Shown one piece after another: positions 23,098 to 31,325 of a stretch of DNA of 34,874 nt (positions within the stretch are counted from its first letter, which is position 1; each line of letters opens with the position of its first letter). Source of the DNA: Candidatus Hydrogenedentota bacterium. GTDB taxonomy: Bacteria; Hydrogenedentota; Hydrogenedentia; Hydrogenedentales; JAEUWI01. The stretch spans positions 1 through 34,874 of the forward strand of contig JAJRPE010000068.1 in assembly GCA_024280935.1 (NCBI GenBank). The letters are read 5' to 3'. The position numbers and the translations under genes were made by a program. Below the pieces are notes generated by a model. The model ran no database searches. It had not been told where the DNA came from and saw only the letters and a program-made list of their open reading frames with translations.

Positions 23098-24399
23098 ATG
23101 AGACGCAGTATTGTTCACGAGGGCGCCGGCAACCTGAGTTACGAGATTCGTGAAATCGTAGCCGTCGCTCGTGAAATTCGCGCCCTGGGCCGTGAAATAA
23201 TCTGGGAAAACATTGGTGATCCCATTGAAAAGGGCGAGGCACTGTCCCCGTGGATTAAGGAGATACTTCAAGAGCTTCTCGAAGTACCCGCCAGCTATGG
23301 GTACTGCGATTCTGCGGGAGTCATTGAGACCCGTGATTTTCTGGCCGGTCAGGTAAACGAGCGGAGCGGCGGCGTGCAGATTACGCCGGACGACCTCCTT
23401 TTCTTCAACGGCATCGGCGATGCCGTCGCCCGTGTCTACGGGTTTCTAAAGCGCGAAGCACGCATCCTGGGGCCTTCGCCGGCCTACAGCACCCATTCTT
23501 CGGCGGAGGCGGCCCACTCGGGTTACAGCCACCTTACCTACGAGTTGGATCCCCTCAATGGCTGGATGCCCGATGTGAAAGACATCCGGTTGAAGGTGAA
23601 ATACAACGACTCCATCGCGGGCATTCTGATCCTGACACCAGACAACCCGACGGGTGCCGTGTACCCAAGGGAAATCCTCGATGAAATCGTGAAGATCGCG
23701 CAGGAGTTCGACCTCTTCATCATTACCGATGAAATCTATGCCCATATAGTCTATGAGGGCTACCCCCGACTGCACACCAGCCAGTGGATCCAGGATGTCC
23801 CCGCCATCGCCATGCGCGGAATAAGCAAGGAGTATCCCTGGCCTGGCTCCCGCTGTGGTTGGCTGGAAGTATTAAACCGCGGTCGCGATGCCAACTTCTC
23901 CACCTACGTCGAAAGTCTGCTTGCCGCAAAACGTCTCGAAGTCTGTTCCACGACCCTGCCGCAAATGTCTATTCCACGCGTATTCGGGGATGAACGCTAC
24001 CCGGCGCACCTGGCTACCCGGGCCGCCATGTTCAGCGAAAGAGCAGATAAAGCCTGCGCCGCCTTTGATGGCTGTGAATACGTGATTGCCAACAAACCAG
24101 GCGGTGCCTTCTACTACACCGTCATGTTCAAGGGCGGCATCCTCAACGATCACCAGAGCCTGGAGATCGACGACCCGCGAATCAAAACACGGATAGAAGA
24201 ACTCGTTCAGGGTGTCTCGCCCGACAAGCGTTTTGTATATTATCTCATGGGCGCAACGGGCATCGTCGTCGTTCCCTTGACAGGGTTCCAATGCAACCAT
24301 GCTGGATTCCGCTTTACGCTTCTTGAAAGCAACCAGAAAAAACGAAGCTACATCTTCCAAACGATCCGCGCCGCTATTGATACCTATTGCGGACAGTAG
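23098..24399 (+). CDS. Class I/II aminotransferase, AlaA-like (433 aa)
   Basis: A PLP-dependent fold-type I aminotransferase. NPTGA (183-187, after PD) and DEIY (211-214) place the ring-binding residues, the PLP Lys is K244 in GISKEYPWPGSR, and Arg252 is the substrate carboxylate site. The stretch ASYGYCDSAGVIETRDFLAG and the NPTGAVYPREILDEIVKIAQ block resemble AlaA/YfbQ alanine transaminases, though the enzyme is somewhat longer and has an insert near residues 365-405 (GILNDHQSLEIDDPRIKTRIEELVQGVSPDKR). The ATG at 23098 is preceded by GGAGAGG at five bases; an ATG 21 codons upstream lacks a ribosome site. It is monocistronic; the amino donor is inferred only. Confidence 0.9.
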   Translation: MRRSIVHEGAGNLSYEIREIVAVAREIRALGREIIWENIGDPIEKGEALSPWIKEILQELLEVPASYGYCDSAGVIETRDFLAGQVNERSGGVQITPDDLLFFNGIGDAVARVYGFLKREARILGPSPAYSTHSSAEAAHSGYSHLTYELDPLNGWMPDVKDIRLKVKYNDSIAGILILTPDNPTGAVYPREILDEIVKIAQEFDLFIITDEIYAHIVYEGYPRLHTSQWIQDVPAIAMRGISKEYPWPGSRCGWLEVLNRGRDANFSTYVESLLAAKRLEVCSTTLPQMSIPRVFGDERYPAHLATRAAMFSERADKACAAFDGCEYVIANKPGGAFYYTVMFKGGILNDHQSLEIDDPRIKTRIEELVQGVSPDKRFVYYLMGATGIVVVPLTGFQCNHAGFRFTLLESNQKKRSYIFQTIRAAIDTYCGQ

Positions 24400-24602
24400 T
24401 CTCCGTCCCGTTAATAGTGCCACCGCGAAAACCGGACAAACAAACGAATGCGAAGACGGCCCCTCGGATCCCAACTCAATGCTTGACTACGGCCCAGACA
24501 CATTTGTCCAGCGCCAATAAGACCGATGGCGAGGGCAATACGAATGACCATCGAGGCCGCCCACCTCGATCATCAACCGCGCACTAACTTCGGAGGACTT
24601 GG

Positions 24603-24845
24603 CTACTGCTCCGATTTGGTCCCAGCAGCCTTCACCAGAATCGCCTGTGGTCCTTTCGTACCATCCTTCAACTGGTATTCTACATCCTCACCTTGTCGCA
24701 ACGTTCGAAATCCGTCCATCTCAATGGCAGTGTGATGCACGAAAACATCGCTCTCTTCCTCCCGAGCGATGAAACCATAGCCCTTTTGGTCACTAAACCA
24801 TTTCACTTTTCCAGACTTCAGTGTAGAGGCTTCTGTGTCAGACAC
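24603..24845 (-). CDS. Cold-shock domain protein (80 aa)
   Basis: A single-domain RNA/DNA-binding protein of the CspA family, acting as an RNA chaperone. KVKWFSDQKGYGFIA (13-27) contains the RNP1 motif and DVFVHHTAI (33-41) the RNP2 motif; the C-terminal GPQAILVK closes the barrel. I chose the GTG at 24843-24845 because a strong GGGAGGAGG ends just upstream and the alternative longer starts would add a non-homologous N-terminal tail. A ten-residue N-terminal extension (MSDTEASTLK) precedes the domain. A good promoter lies ~100 bases upstream, leaving a leader of about 90 bases. Confidence 0.93.
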   Translation of the reverse strand: MSDTEASTLKSGKVKWFSDQKGYGFIAREEESDVFVHHTAIEMDGFRTLRQGEDVEYQLKDGTKGPQAILVKAAGTKSEQ

Positions 24846-24939
24846 GACCTCCTCCCTTCCTGTTACTCCTTTGGTAAGCATCACGAGCGATTCCCTGGAA
24901 AAGCCCAGACACATACTGCTTAACTATTCCGCAAACTCA

Positions 24940-24969
24940 AGAATAAACAGAGAATGCGGAATCTGTCAA
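24940..24969 (-). promoter_or_regulatory. Promoter of the cold-shock gene
   Basis: On the minus strand TTGACA (24964-24969) and TATTCT (24940-24945) are separated by 18 bases. The predicted leader of about 90 nt is AT-rich, as for many cold-shock genes. Confidence 0.65.
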
Positions 24970-25221
24970 TAGAAATAGTTATGATGTTCTAAAACAAGAC
25001 AACGATACGCGACAAAAATCAATTAATACTATTATACCTCTAACAGAAACCCGAAAAACCTCTCCCCGCGCATCGTTGTGCGATCACACCCCGTTAGCAG
25101 ACGCGGATAAACGCGGCGCAGCATCGTCACGCTGCACAATCAGGTGCGCAATCAGGTTGCACACAGATTTCAGAGACCGTATACTTCCGTACTCGATAAC
25201 GCAACGCCAAGGAGGGATGTC
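24970..25221. other. AT-rich intergenic stretch
   Basis: Between the divergent cold-shock promoter and the epimerase start. Positions ~24970-25060 are distinctly AT-rich (for example CAATTAATACTATTATACC) and may carry promoter elements for either gene; the remainder shows no gene or repeat I can support. The AGGAGG at 25209-25214 is the ribosome site of the next gene. Confidence 0.4.
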
Positions 25222-26181
25222 ATGCGGGTATTGGTAACGGGTGGGGCTGGCTTCATTGGCTCTCATCTATGTGACGCACTCGTCAAACGGGGCGACCACG
25301 TATTTGTCTTGGATGACCTGAGCACAGGGCGCTTCGAGAATATTGAACACCTCGACACGCTCACCTGTGTTATTGACACAACGATGAATCAGGAAATCGT
25401 GCGAGATCTGGTCCGCGATGTGGATGTGGTCTACCATCTGGCGGCCACGGTGGGCGTACAACTGGTAATAGAGCGGCCTGTTCACACCATCGTGAATAAT
25501 ATTCGCGGCACCGAGGTCGTCTTGGAGGAAGCCTGTCGGTACCGCCGTAAGCTCCTCCTTACCTCCACCAGCGAGGTATATGGCAAGGGGACGCGGGAAA
25601 TCTTCAACGAAAACGATGACCGCGTACTTGGCCCTACGCACCGACGCCGGTGGGCCTACGCCGCATCAAAGGCCATTGATGAATTCCTCGCGCTGGCTTA
25701 CTGGCACGAAAAGCGACACCCCGTTGTGATAGCACGTCTGTTTAATACCGTGGGACCACGCCAAACCGGGCGCTATGGCATGGTCATCCCCAACCTGGTG
25801 GGCCAAGCCCTGGATGGGCACCCCCTGACAGTCTTTGGGGACGGAAAGCAGTCACGCTGCTTCACCTACGTCGGCGATGTGGTGCCCGCGCTCATTCAAC
25901 TCATGGATCGAAGCGAGGTAAACGGGGAAGTCTATAACATCGGCAGCAACCACAGCGTCACGATCAAGCAATTGGCCCAACAGATTATCAGCCAGAGCGG
26001 TAGCAGCGCTAAGATTCGCTACATCCCCTATGACGAAGCGTACGGACCGGGCTTTGAAGACATGCAGCACCGTGCGCCGTGCCTGGAAAAAATAGGAAAA
26101 GCTATCGGATACATCCCGAGAACGAGCCTGGAAGAAATTCTGGATTCCGTCATCAACGAGTTCCAAGAGAAGTCTACTTAA
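25222..26181 (+). CDS. NAD-dependent sugar-nucleotide epimerase/dehydratase (319 aa)
   Basis: An extended SDR of the GalE / UDP-glucuronate decarboxylase kind. MRVLVTGGAGFIGSHL contains the TGxxGxxG motif; the catalytic residues are Ser in LTSTSEVYG and Tyr146/Lys150 in YAASK. ARLFNTVGPRQTGRYGMVIP followed by LTVFGDGKQSRCFTYVGDVV is the typical sugar-nucleotide site. It probably makes a nucleotide sugar for surface polysaccharide. The ATG at 25222 lies seven bases after AGGAGG. The stop codon ends at 26181 and the convergent lipoprotein gene's stop begins at 26182, with no gap. Which epimerase reaction it performs is not decidable. Confidence 0.9.
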   Translation: MRVLVTGGAGFIGSHLCDALVKRGDHVFVLDDLSTGRFENIEHLDTLTCVIDTTMNQEIVRDLVRDVDVVYHLAATVGVQLVIERPVHTIVNNIRGTEVVLEEACRYRRKLLLTSTSEVYGKGTREIFNENDDRVLGPTHRRRWAYAASKAIDEFLALAYWHEKRHPVVIARLFNTVGPRQTGRYGMVIPNLVGQALDGHPLTVFGDGKQSRCFTYVGDVVPALIQLMDRSEVNGEVYNIGSNHSVTIKQLAQQIISQSGSSAKIRYIPYDEAYGPGFEDMQHRAPCLEKIGKAIGYIPRTSLEEILDSVINEFQEKST

Positions 26182-27936
26182 TCAACGGTTTAACCGGGGG
26201 TCGTCTTTAACATATTCCGAATCCAAGCGTATCCATGCTTTGTTCACATCGAGAGAACCCGTCGCAAGGAGATCCGCGCCGATATCCGCAGCATAAATCG
26301 GACTGGACAAGGCCAGCACATCAACGGGACCAAAGCCCTTGCCGGGGTTGTCAGGCTGCCGGATAACCCGAACTCGGTAGACACTTTGATAGTCCGTTGT
26401 CTGTACTATGGCAAAGGCAAATTGGTCCGATTCGATCAGCTTCGTGACTTCGGGGTGTCCATCACGAAGAATCTGAACTTTGGCGCCCTTTGCGTGATGA
26501 ATCGTGGTATGAAAGGCCACTTCTATTCGCAACGGAACGACCCCGCCCACTCCGACATCCATTGAGCCGTCATTGAGGGCATCCGCGTGGAAATCCAGTT
26601 CTACACCACCCAAGTGACTACTGACGAACGTCTTTCCCATGCGCAGCCCATGGAGTATGCCCGCAGCGGATTTGTTTGGTGCCTTGACCCACGTGACCGG
26701 TTGCCCCATGGGGACCTTGGGGCTGTCGACCATTCCCCCGGCTATAACGCTGCAGATAGCGCCGCGCACCAATTCATAGTCCCAAAAAAGTGCGGCCTGA
26801 TCATTGGCGGATACGCCGAGATCCTTGCGCTTCGCGGCAGCGGCGGCGGCAGCGGTCTTGTCCGATACGGCGGTTGCCGCAGCGATGGATCGAACGAGCT
26901 TTCCGGTTCCAGGCGCACGAATCTTCACATCCTCTGGAAGGTCCGTCAAGTGCAAGGGCGCGGGTTCTCGCCACGGACCATTCCACACTTGGATCGCATT
27001 AACATAGCTGAGGCCCCACTTCCAGGGCGCGGCGGAAAAACAGGGGTGAGCAATGGCAAACACACCGCCCTGGCTCTGAATGCGAGCGCACTCCGCCTGG
27101 GCCGCCTCCCGAGTCGAGGGTGGATCCGGCATGGTCGCCGGCCCATAGACAAGCCCGATACCCTGCTCCATTGTGCCCCAGGCCATGGCCGGTATGAGCA
27201 CCACGCTATCAGAGCGAAAATCAGGGTCATTGCACGCATCCATCGTGTTAAGATCCGTGATCGCCAAAAAGTCGAGTCCGGCCTTTTCCGCCCGCGCTAT
27301 TAACTCCGCAACGCTTTCCTGCCCACCACCATAGGTGCTGACGGCATGAAGCTCCCCCCGGTACCAACGCTCCTCATCCCTGAATACGCGTGGATCAAAG
27401 AGCACGGGGCGACGACCGGGAATGCTGGTGGCATCTTCAGGATTGGTTCCGGCAAAGAGTTCAACCCTGTCGATGGCTAAATCGTGGTCCTGATCGTAGT
27501 CGTGCAGACTCAGTTTTCCGCTGGCTCCTTCGAGTAAATTTACCCGTATCTCTGCGGTATCCCCCTCGGTCACCCGCAATTCGAGGGCGTGAACCATCAC
27601 AGGAACCTTCGTGTCGTAGACGTAAACATAGGCGTAGTAATCACCCACACCGGGGTGAATCGTCTGGGTTCCTGAAGGAATCTCGAAGTACGTCTTCTGA
27701 AAATCATCTACCGCCTGCAACTCCACACGGGCAGGAAGGCTTCGACCGGTCACATCCGAGACATCAACATCCACCGAACCAATAACGGAAGGTGCCACAT
27801 CCCTGGCTTTTTCCATTGAATGATTGCTCCGATCTTGACTATCGGATGGCATGGCCTGGTCACTCTTATCGCTGGTGGGCGTGGTAGCACATCCCACCAT
27901 AAGAAAAAGCAATGCACCGTAGATTCCGACTCGCAT
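26182..27936 (-). CDS. Lipoprotein with calcium-repeat and degenerate PHP domain (584 aa)
   Basis: A surface or periplasmic lipoprotein: MRVGIYGALLFLMVGC ends in a lipobox with Cys16, followed by a Ser/Asp-rich linker. Residues ~52-138 look like a carboxypeptidase-regulatory-type beta domain. DYDQDHDLAIDRVELFAGTNPED (146-168) resembles a thrombospondin type-3 calcium repeat. Residues ~191-430 have the plan of a PHP metal-dependent phosphoesterase (GELHAVSTYGGG, AEKAGLDFLAITDLNT, GGVFAIAHP). The metal ligands are mostly missing: HxH is HAV (197-199), TDHN is TDLN (227-230) and the last GSDAH motif reads GGMVDSP. The final ~130 residues are a beta-rich domain. GGGAG lies just before the ATG. 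Non-catalytic binding is more likely than hydrolysis. Confidence 0.82.
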   Translation of the reverse strand: MRVGIYGALLFLMVGCATTPTSDKSDQAMPSDSQDRSNHSMEKARDVAPSVIGSVDVDVSDVTGRSLPARVELQAVDDFQKTYFEIPSGTQTIHPGVGDYYAYVYVYDTKVPVMVHALELRVTEGDTAEIRVNLLEGASGKLSLHDYDQDHDLAIDRVELFAGTNPEDATSIPGRRPVLFDPRVFRDEERWYRGELHAVSTYGGGQESVAELIARAEKAGLDFLAITDLNTMDACNDPDFRSDSVVLIPAMAWGTMEQGIGLVYGPATMPDPPSTREAAQAECARIQSQGGVFAIAHPCFSAAPWKWGLSYVNAIQVWNGPWREPAPLHLTDLPEDVKIRAPGTGKLVRSIAAATAVSDKTAAAAAAAKRKDLGVSANDQAALFWDYELVRGAICSVIAGGMVDSPKVPMGQPVTWVKAPNKSAAGILHGLRMGKTFVSSHLGGVELDFHADALNDGSMDVGVGGVVPLRIEVAFHTTIHHAKGAKVQILRDGHPEVTKLIESDQFAFAIVQTTDYQSVYRVRVIRQPDNPGKGFGPVDVLALSSPIYAADIGADLLATGSLDVNKAWIRLDSEYVKDDPRLNR

Positions 27937-28440
27937 TCCATGCTCCCATCTTTGTTCAATGTCTCAAAATGACTCTTGCCGCCCCCGGCGGCCTCCCGGC
28001 GATTGGTCAACGTGCCGCACGGCAAGTCTTGGGAGAATCGCCCCCATACGCACCAACTCCACAGCCGTCTATAACACGATTATACCGATCAACCCACAAA
28101 AACAACAACGAGAGAAAAGCCCGCCACATCGAACAGCATCCTGCCCGCCGGGTGAAGGACTGTACACCGCTATCGCGGCATCCCTCCAAGTCCCACAGAC
28201 ACTATTTGCAGCGTGAATGTCCGCTTCTCGTCAACGCTTTACGGGCAAAACTTCGTTTCCTATTCACCGGCAGCCCGTTGCAAAAGGCGCGTGAAGGCGA
28301 GAATGAGACCTCGAAGCCATTCAGAATCGGTGCTGGTGACGAAAATGTACAAATTTCTGCCACACACCTTAACCCTATATATAGCAATAAGTTAATTAAT
28401 ATTATCGACATACTATCGACAGAAATTTAACACATAACTC
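27937..28440. other. Intergenic stretch without supported genes
   Basis: About 500 bases between the PHP-like lipoprotein and the recombinase-domain gene. A frame of 172 codons crosses it but shows no family resemblance and no ribosome site. GC falls sharply near 28370-28440, where the repeats ATTATCGACATACTATCGACAG and AT-rich flanks form what may be an upstream element for the next promoter. Confidence 0.5.
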
Positions 28441-28469
28441 TTGACATAGTCGTTGTATTCGTGTACACT
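28441..28469 (+). promoter_or_regulatory. Strong promoter of the recombinase-domain gene
   Basis: TTGACA (28441-28446) and TACACT (28464-28469) are spaced by exactly 17 bases, with AT-rich sequence upstream. Transcription from here would give a leader of about 180 nt, which contains a CGTCACC / GGTGACG hairpin (28589-28612) before the start codon. Confidence 0.75.
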
Positions 28470-28656
28470 GAGGATGTAATACTTGGGATATGAACAGTCT
28501 AAACTGCGGTACCGCCGAATAACTCGGCACCTTGCGCAACGCATTGTCGGTTGAGCACAGCAACACTGGTTTCATATATTTTTATCTTTCAACGTCACCT
28601 TTGTGGTCGGTGACGATGCCAGCGCAAGGCAACACTCATTTGGAGGTGCGAATCCT

Positions 28657-29178
28657 ATGAGTATCGAAACTCTTGGAACAGAAGTCGAAGTTAGTGATGG
28701 CCCAGGGCGTTTGACCCACGGGGCCAAGGTGAAGCGAGGCCAGTTGACCTCGGTTCAACAAGGACGCTACGGAACGGGTCCAGCCCCCTATGGATACCGG
28801 CGCGGCATCGAAGGGGAAAAGCCTTTGGTAGTCGATGATCGGGAAGCGGAGGTCGTGCGAATGATCTTCCGTGAGTATCTTGTCACCCGGAGCACGGGGA
28901 AGGTGGTCAATTACCTTCACAGCAAGGACATTTTTACCCGGAAAGGCAATAAGTGGTCGCGTCAAGCGATTGCGATCATCCTTTCCAATCGGACCTACCG
29001 AGGTCGAGTCAGCTATGGCGACTTGGAAACAGAAGGTCTGCACGAATCTATCATTGAACCAGCGCTGTTCTATAAGGCAAATGCCTTGAAAGAGCGGAAG
29101 CGCCGCCAGTCCAAAGTTCAATTACCCCTGTCGGCTGCGCCCAAGAAGCCCGGCAATTTTCGTTGGGTTGCGCCCTGA
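28657..29178 (+). CDS. Stand-alone serine-recombinase C-terminal ('Recombinase') domain protein (173 aa)
   Basis: The product matches the DNA-binding Recombinase domain of large serine recombinases: APYGYRRGIEGEKPLVVDDREAEVVRMIFREY (43-74) and the following helix-turn-helix region WSRQAIAIILSNRTYRGRVSYGD (100-122). The catalytic resolvase domain with its Ser nucleophile is absent, as is the usual zinc ribbon and coiled coil; instead 26 residues of its own precede the domain and the tail is basic (KERKRRQSK). It looks complete: strong promoter, GGAGG ten bases upstream of the ATG at 28657, and a terminator 25 bases after the stop. It might be a regulator derived from a recombinase, or a truncated remnant that kept its signals. 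Confidence 0.85.
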   Translation: MSIETLGTEVEVSDGPGRLTHGAKVKRGQLTSVQQGRYGTGPAPYGYRRGIEGEKPLVVDDREAEVVRMIFREYLVTRSTGKVVNYLHSKDIFTRKGNKWSRQAIAIILSNRTYRGRVSYGDLETEGLHESIIEPALFYKANALKERKRRQSKVQLPLSAAPKKPGNFRWVAP

Positions 29179-29202
29179 TAGACCGTAATACTCTGGAGCA
29201 AT

Positions 29203-29243
29203 AAAAACGCCGCAGGAACCAATCGGTTTCTGCGGCGTTTTTT
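29203..29243. terminator. Bidirectional rho-independent terminator
   Basis: CGCCGCAG and CTGCGGCG form a perfect 8-bp stem, extended inside by AACC / GGTT, and flanked by A and T runs on both sides (AAAAA before, TTTTTT after). It ends the recombinase-domain gene on the plus strand and tatB on the minus strand. Confidence 0.9.
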
Positions 29244-29258
29244 ATCCGATGGAAGCCC

Positions 29259-29864
29259 CTACGTCCAGGCATCTGGCTCGGTGGGATCATCCATGGATTC
29301 AATTCGGTCATCCTCGGGTACTTCAAGATCGGACTCTGCCGGCACCTCCTTCTGCTCCTCCTCCTCCTCCTCGTCAGAAGACTCCAGGGCTTCCTCGCCA
29401 GCATCTTCGCCTTGCTCCTGCTCCTCACCATAGCTCACCGTGTCATCAGGATAGGCCCCCTTGTCCGCCCCATACTCGCCCTCCTCCCCCTCCTGCCAGC
29501 CATAGGGGTCTTCGCCGTAGGTCTCCGCGTCGGCCACCGCCATGATTTTCTGGTCTTCTTCATTAACGGAAGGGTTTTTCGGCTCGGAGGATTCCGTCTC
29601 AGAGTCCTCCCCCGTCAGGGAGTCAATGTATTTCTCTGGATCAATGCGTGAAAGAGCGTTGAGTTCTTTCTTGAGTGGATTCAACTCGCCCTTGAGCGGG
29701 TTCAGCTCCTTCGTAACCTCCGATTTCATTTCGTCCACATAGCCCCGAAGATCACGTACCGTCTTAATGACCATCTTCGCAAATTCAGGGAACTTTTCAG
29801 GACCGATCACGACAAGGGCGATACCGCCTATCAAAACAATTTCACCAAAACCCATACCAAACAT
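29259..29864 (-). CDS. tatB: TatA/B-family Sec-independent translocase subunit
   Basis: A 201-residue Tat component. MFGMGFGEIVLIGGIALVVIGPEKFPEFAKMVIKTVRDLRGYV is the hallmark single transmembrane segment, hinge (GPEKFPEF) and amphipathic helix. It is followed by a short repetition (ELNPLKGELNPLKKELNAL) and then a long, very acidic tail with Glu runs (DEEEEEEQKE). The tail makes it longer than most TatB. TatA and TatB are hard to separate by sequence; the MFGMGFGE start and the presence of only one copy beside tatC favour TatB or a bifunctional form. It starts 12 bases after the tatC stop on the same strand. Confidence 0.85.
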   Translation of the reverse strand: MFGMGFGEIVLIGGIALVVIGPEKFPEFAKMVIKTVRDLRGYVDEMKSEVTKELNPLKGELNPLKKELNALSRIDPEKYIDSLTGEDSETESSEPKNPSVNEEDQKIMAVADAETYGEDPYGWQEGEEGEYGADKGAYPDDTVSYGEEQEQGEDAGEEALESSDEEEEEEQKEVPAESDLEVPEDDRIESMDDPTEPDAWT

Positions 29865-29876
29865 GGTAAAAACTCC

Positions 29877-30644
29877 CTATTCACCTTCTTCTTTTTCCGC
29901 ATCCCTGCGCCGTACCACCAAATAGGATGCCCAAATACTTGCTTCAAAAAGCCCGTAGAGCGGGATGAGCATCAAGGTCATCGTGATGGGGTCGGGGGGT
30001 GTCAGCATGGCCGAACCCACAGCCAAGCCGACGATAGTAATTTTTCGGTATTGCTTCAAGGTCTCCGGTGTAATTACGCCCAAGTAGACCAGGATCAATA
30101 CCACCATGGGGAACTGAAACGCAATGCCAAAGGCAATTAGCGCCTTTACAATCACAGAGATGGTCTCGCCCACGCGAAGTTGCTGGTCAACAAAATCCGG
30201 CAGAAAATCCGCCACGTAAACCATAATGAAGGGCAGCACGCCGAAATAAGCCAGCATGGTCCCCGCAAATGCGAGCAGAAAACAACCGATCAGGAGAAAC
30301 TGCGCCGCACGTTTCTCTCGCGGGTGAAGACCGGGAAATATAAAGGAGCAGAGCTGATAGATAATCACAGGAAAGGCCAGACACATACCGCCATAGCCAG
30401 CAACTTTGATCTTAAAGAAAAAGTACTCCAAGGGGCCCAAGACCACCCAGGGAGTCTCCGTACCCTCTGCCTGAAGAACCTGAAGAGGCCGTGCTAAAAC
30501 CTCGAATATTTGGTTCGAGAAGATGTAGCAAAGCACAGCCCCTGCCACCACCGCAATTCCCGAGCGAATCAGCCGGATGCGCAACTCACCCAAGTGCTCG
30601 GTAAAACTCATTCGCGATTCGTCCTCGGTGACTTCATCTGACAC
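29877..30644 (-). CDS. tatC: Sec-independent protein translocase TatC
   Basis: The six-helix receptor of the twin-arginine export pathway, at the cytoplasmic membrane. MSFTEHLGELRIRLIRSG is the conserved N-terminus, and LARPLQVL, SFIFPGLHPREKRAAQFL and GIAFQFPMVVLILVYLGVITPETLKQYRK are family landmarks; GSAMLTPPDPITMTLMLIPLYGLFEASI closes the protein. I set the start at the GTG 30642-30644, with AGAGGAAC six bases upstream; a TTG seven codons earlier also exists. It precedes tatB, the reverse of the usual tatA/B-tatC order. Two visible Tat substrates, the sulfatase and the propeller protein at 15047, lie in the same window. Confidence 0.95.
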   Translation of the reverse strand: MSDEVTEDESRMSFTEHLGELRIRLIRSGIAVVAGAVLCYIFSNQIFEVLARPLQVLQAEGTETPWVVLGPLEYFFFKIKVAGYGGMCLAFPVIIYQLCSFIFPGLHPREKRAAQFLLIGCFLLAFAGTMLAYFGVLPFIMVYVADFLPDFVDQQLRVGETISVIVKALIAFGIAFQFPMVVLILVYLGVITPETLKQYRKITIVGLAVGSAMLTPPDPITMTLMLIPLYGLFEASIWASYLVVRRRDAEKEEGE

Positions 30645-30694
30645 TGCGTGTTCCTCTGTTCGCAACCGTTTTCTGCCTGGGCGCGAAAGCGACC

Positions 30695-30779
30695 CGTCAT
30701 CCCCGCGAACGCGGGGATCCAGGTATTGTTGTGAGCAGTCCCGGCCGCGTTCTGGATTCCCACGTGCGTGGGAATAACA
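30695..30779. repeat. Dispersed REP-like palindrome, inverted copy 3
   Basis: CGTCATCCCCGCGaacGCGGGGATCCAG on the left and CTGGATTCCCACGtgcGTGGGAATAACAG on the right give the reverse orientation of the elements at 1133 and 2560. Its inner sequence also holds CGCGTTCTGG. It sits in the leader of tatC. Confidence 0.8.
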
Positions 30780-30923
30780 GCGCAGAATGCCCTTGGTCGT
30801 GAAGGGCTACCTTTATTCCTACTAGACAAGCGGGGGAGGCCCAACAAAAAAAGGGTGCCTTTGCAGACACCCGAATAGTAGCATTTACGTACCGCTCATC
30901 GCACGATCAAGGAAAGGTTTTCT

Positions 30924-31277
30924 CTAGAATGCGCTGCCCGTTGTATTCGGGGCATCCTCAGGTTGCCGCTCCCCAACCGAAGGCGGCGTGGCTGTGGGAT
31001 CCGCCTTCTCCACCCACTCCTTCAGGGCCTTGCCCGGCTTAAAAATAGGAATGCGCTTCTCCGCAATGGGCACCGAATCCCCCGTCCTCGGATTACGCCC
31101 CAAGCGTGCGTCGCGCACCTTCACCTCGAAGACCCCAAAATTGCGAATCTCCAAGCGGTCCCCCGAAGACAAGGCCTCGGTTATCGTGTCCAAGGTAGTC
31201 TGCACCACATCAGACACTTCGTTTTGAGTGAAGCCCAACTGCTCCGCTACGCTAATCACCAATTCACGCTTGGTCAC
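30924..31277 (-). CDS. HU/IHF-family DNA-bending protein (117 aa)
   Basis: A small nucleoid protein: MTKRELVISVAEQLGFTQNEVSDVVQTTLDTITEAL and RLEIRNFGVFEVKVRDARLGRNPRTGDSVPIAEKRIPIFKPGKALKEWV cover the complete fold, with the beta-arm around GRNPRTG. It has a 25-residue C-terminal tail (DPTATPPSVGERQPEDAPNT) not seen in E. coli HU or IHF. GTG at 31275-31277 follows AAGGGACGCAG. It could work as a homodimer or pair with another copy elsewhere. The gene lies between the membrane protein and tatC on the same strand. Confidence 0.92.
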   Translation of the reverse strand: MTKRELVISVAEQLGFTQNEVSDVVQTTLDTITEALSSGDRLEIRNFGVFEVKVRDARLGRNPRTGDSVPIAEKRIPIFKPGKALKEWVEKADPTATPPSVGERQPEDAPNTTGSAF

Positions 31278-31325
31278 CTGCGTCCCTTTCGTCGTATCCG
31301 CAGGTTGCGGATAGCCTGGCCCACC

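Noticed and set aside
24399-24602. Small frames between the aminotransferase and the cold-shock gene
   Set aside because: No ribosome sites, no conserved motif, and the sequence is ordinary convergent intergenic DNA.
27912-28430. Plus-strand frame of 172 codons upstream of the recombinase-domain gene
   Set aside because: No ribosome site, low-complexity composition, no recognised motif, and it begins inside the start of the opposite-strand lipoprotein gene.
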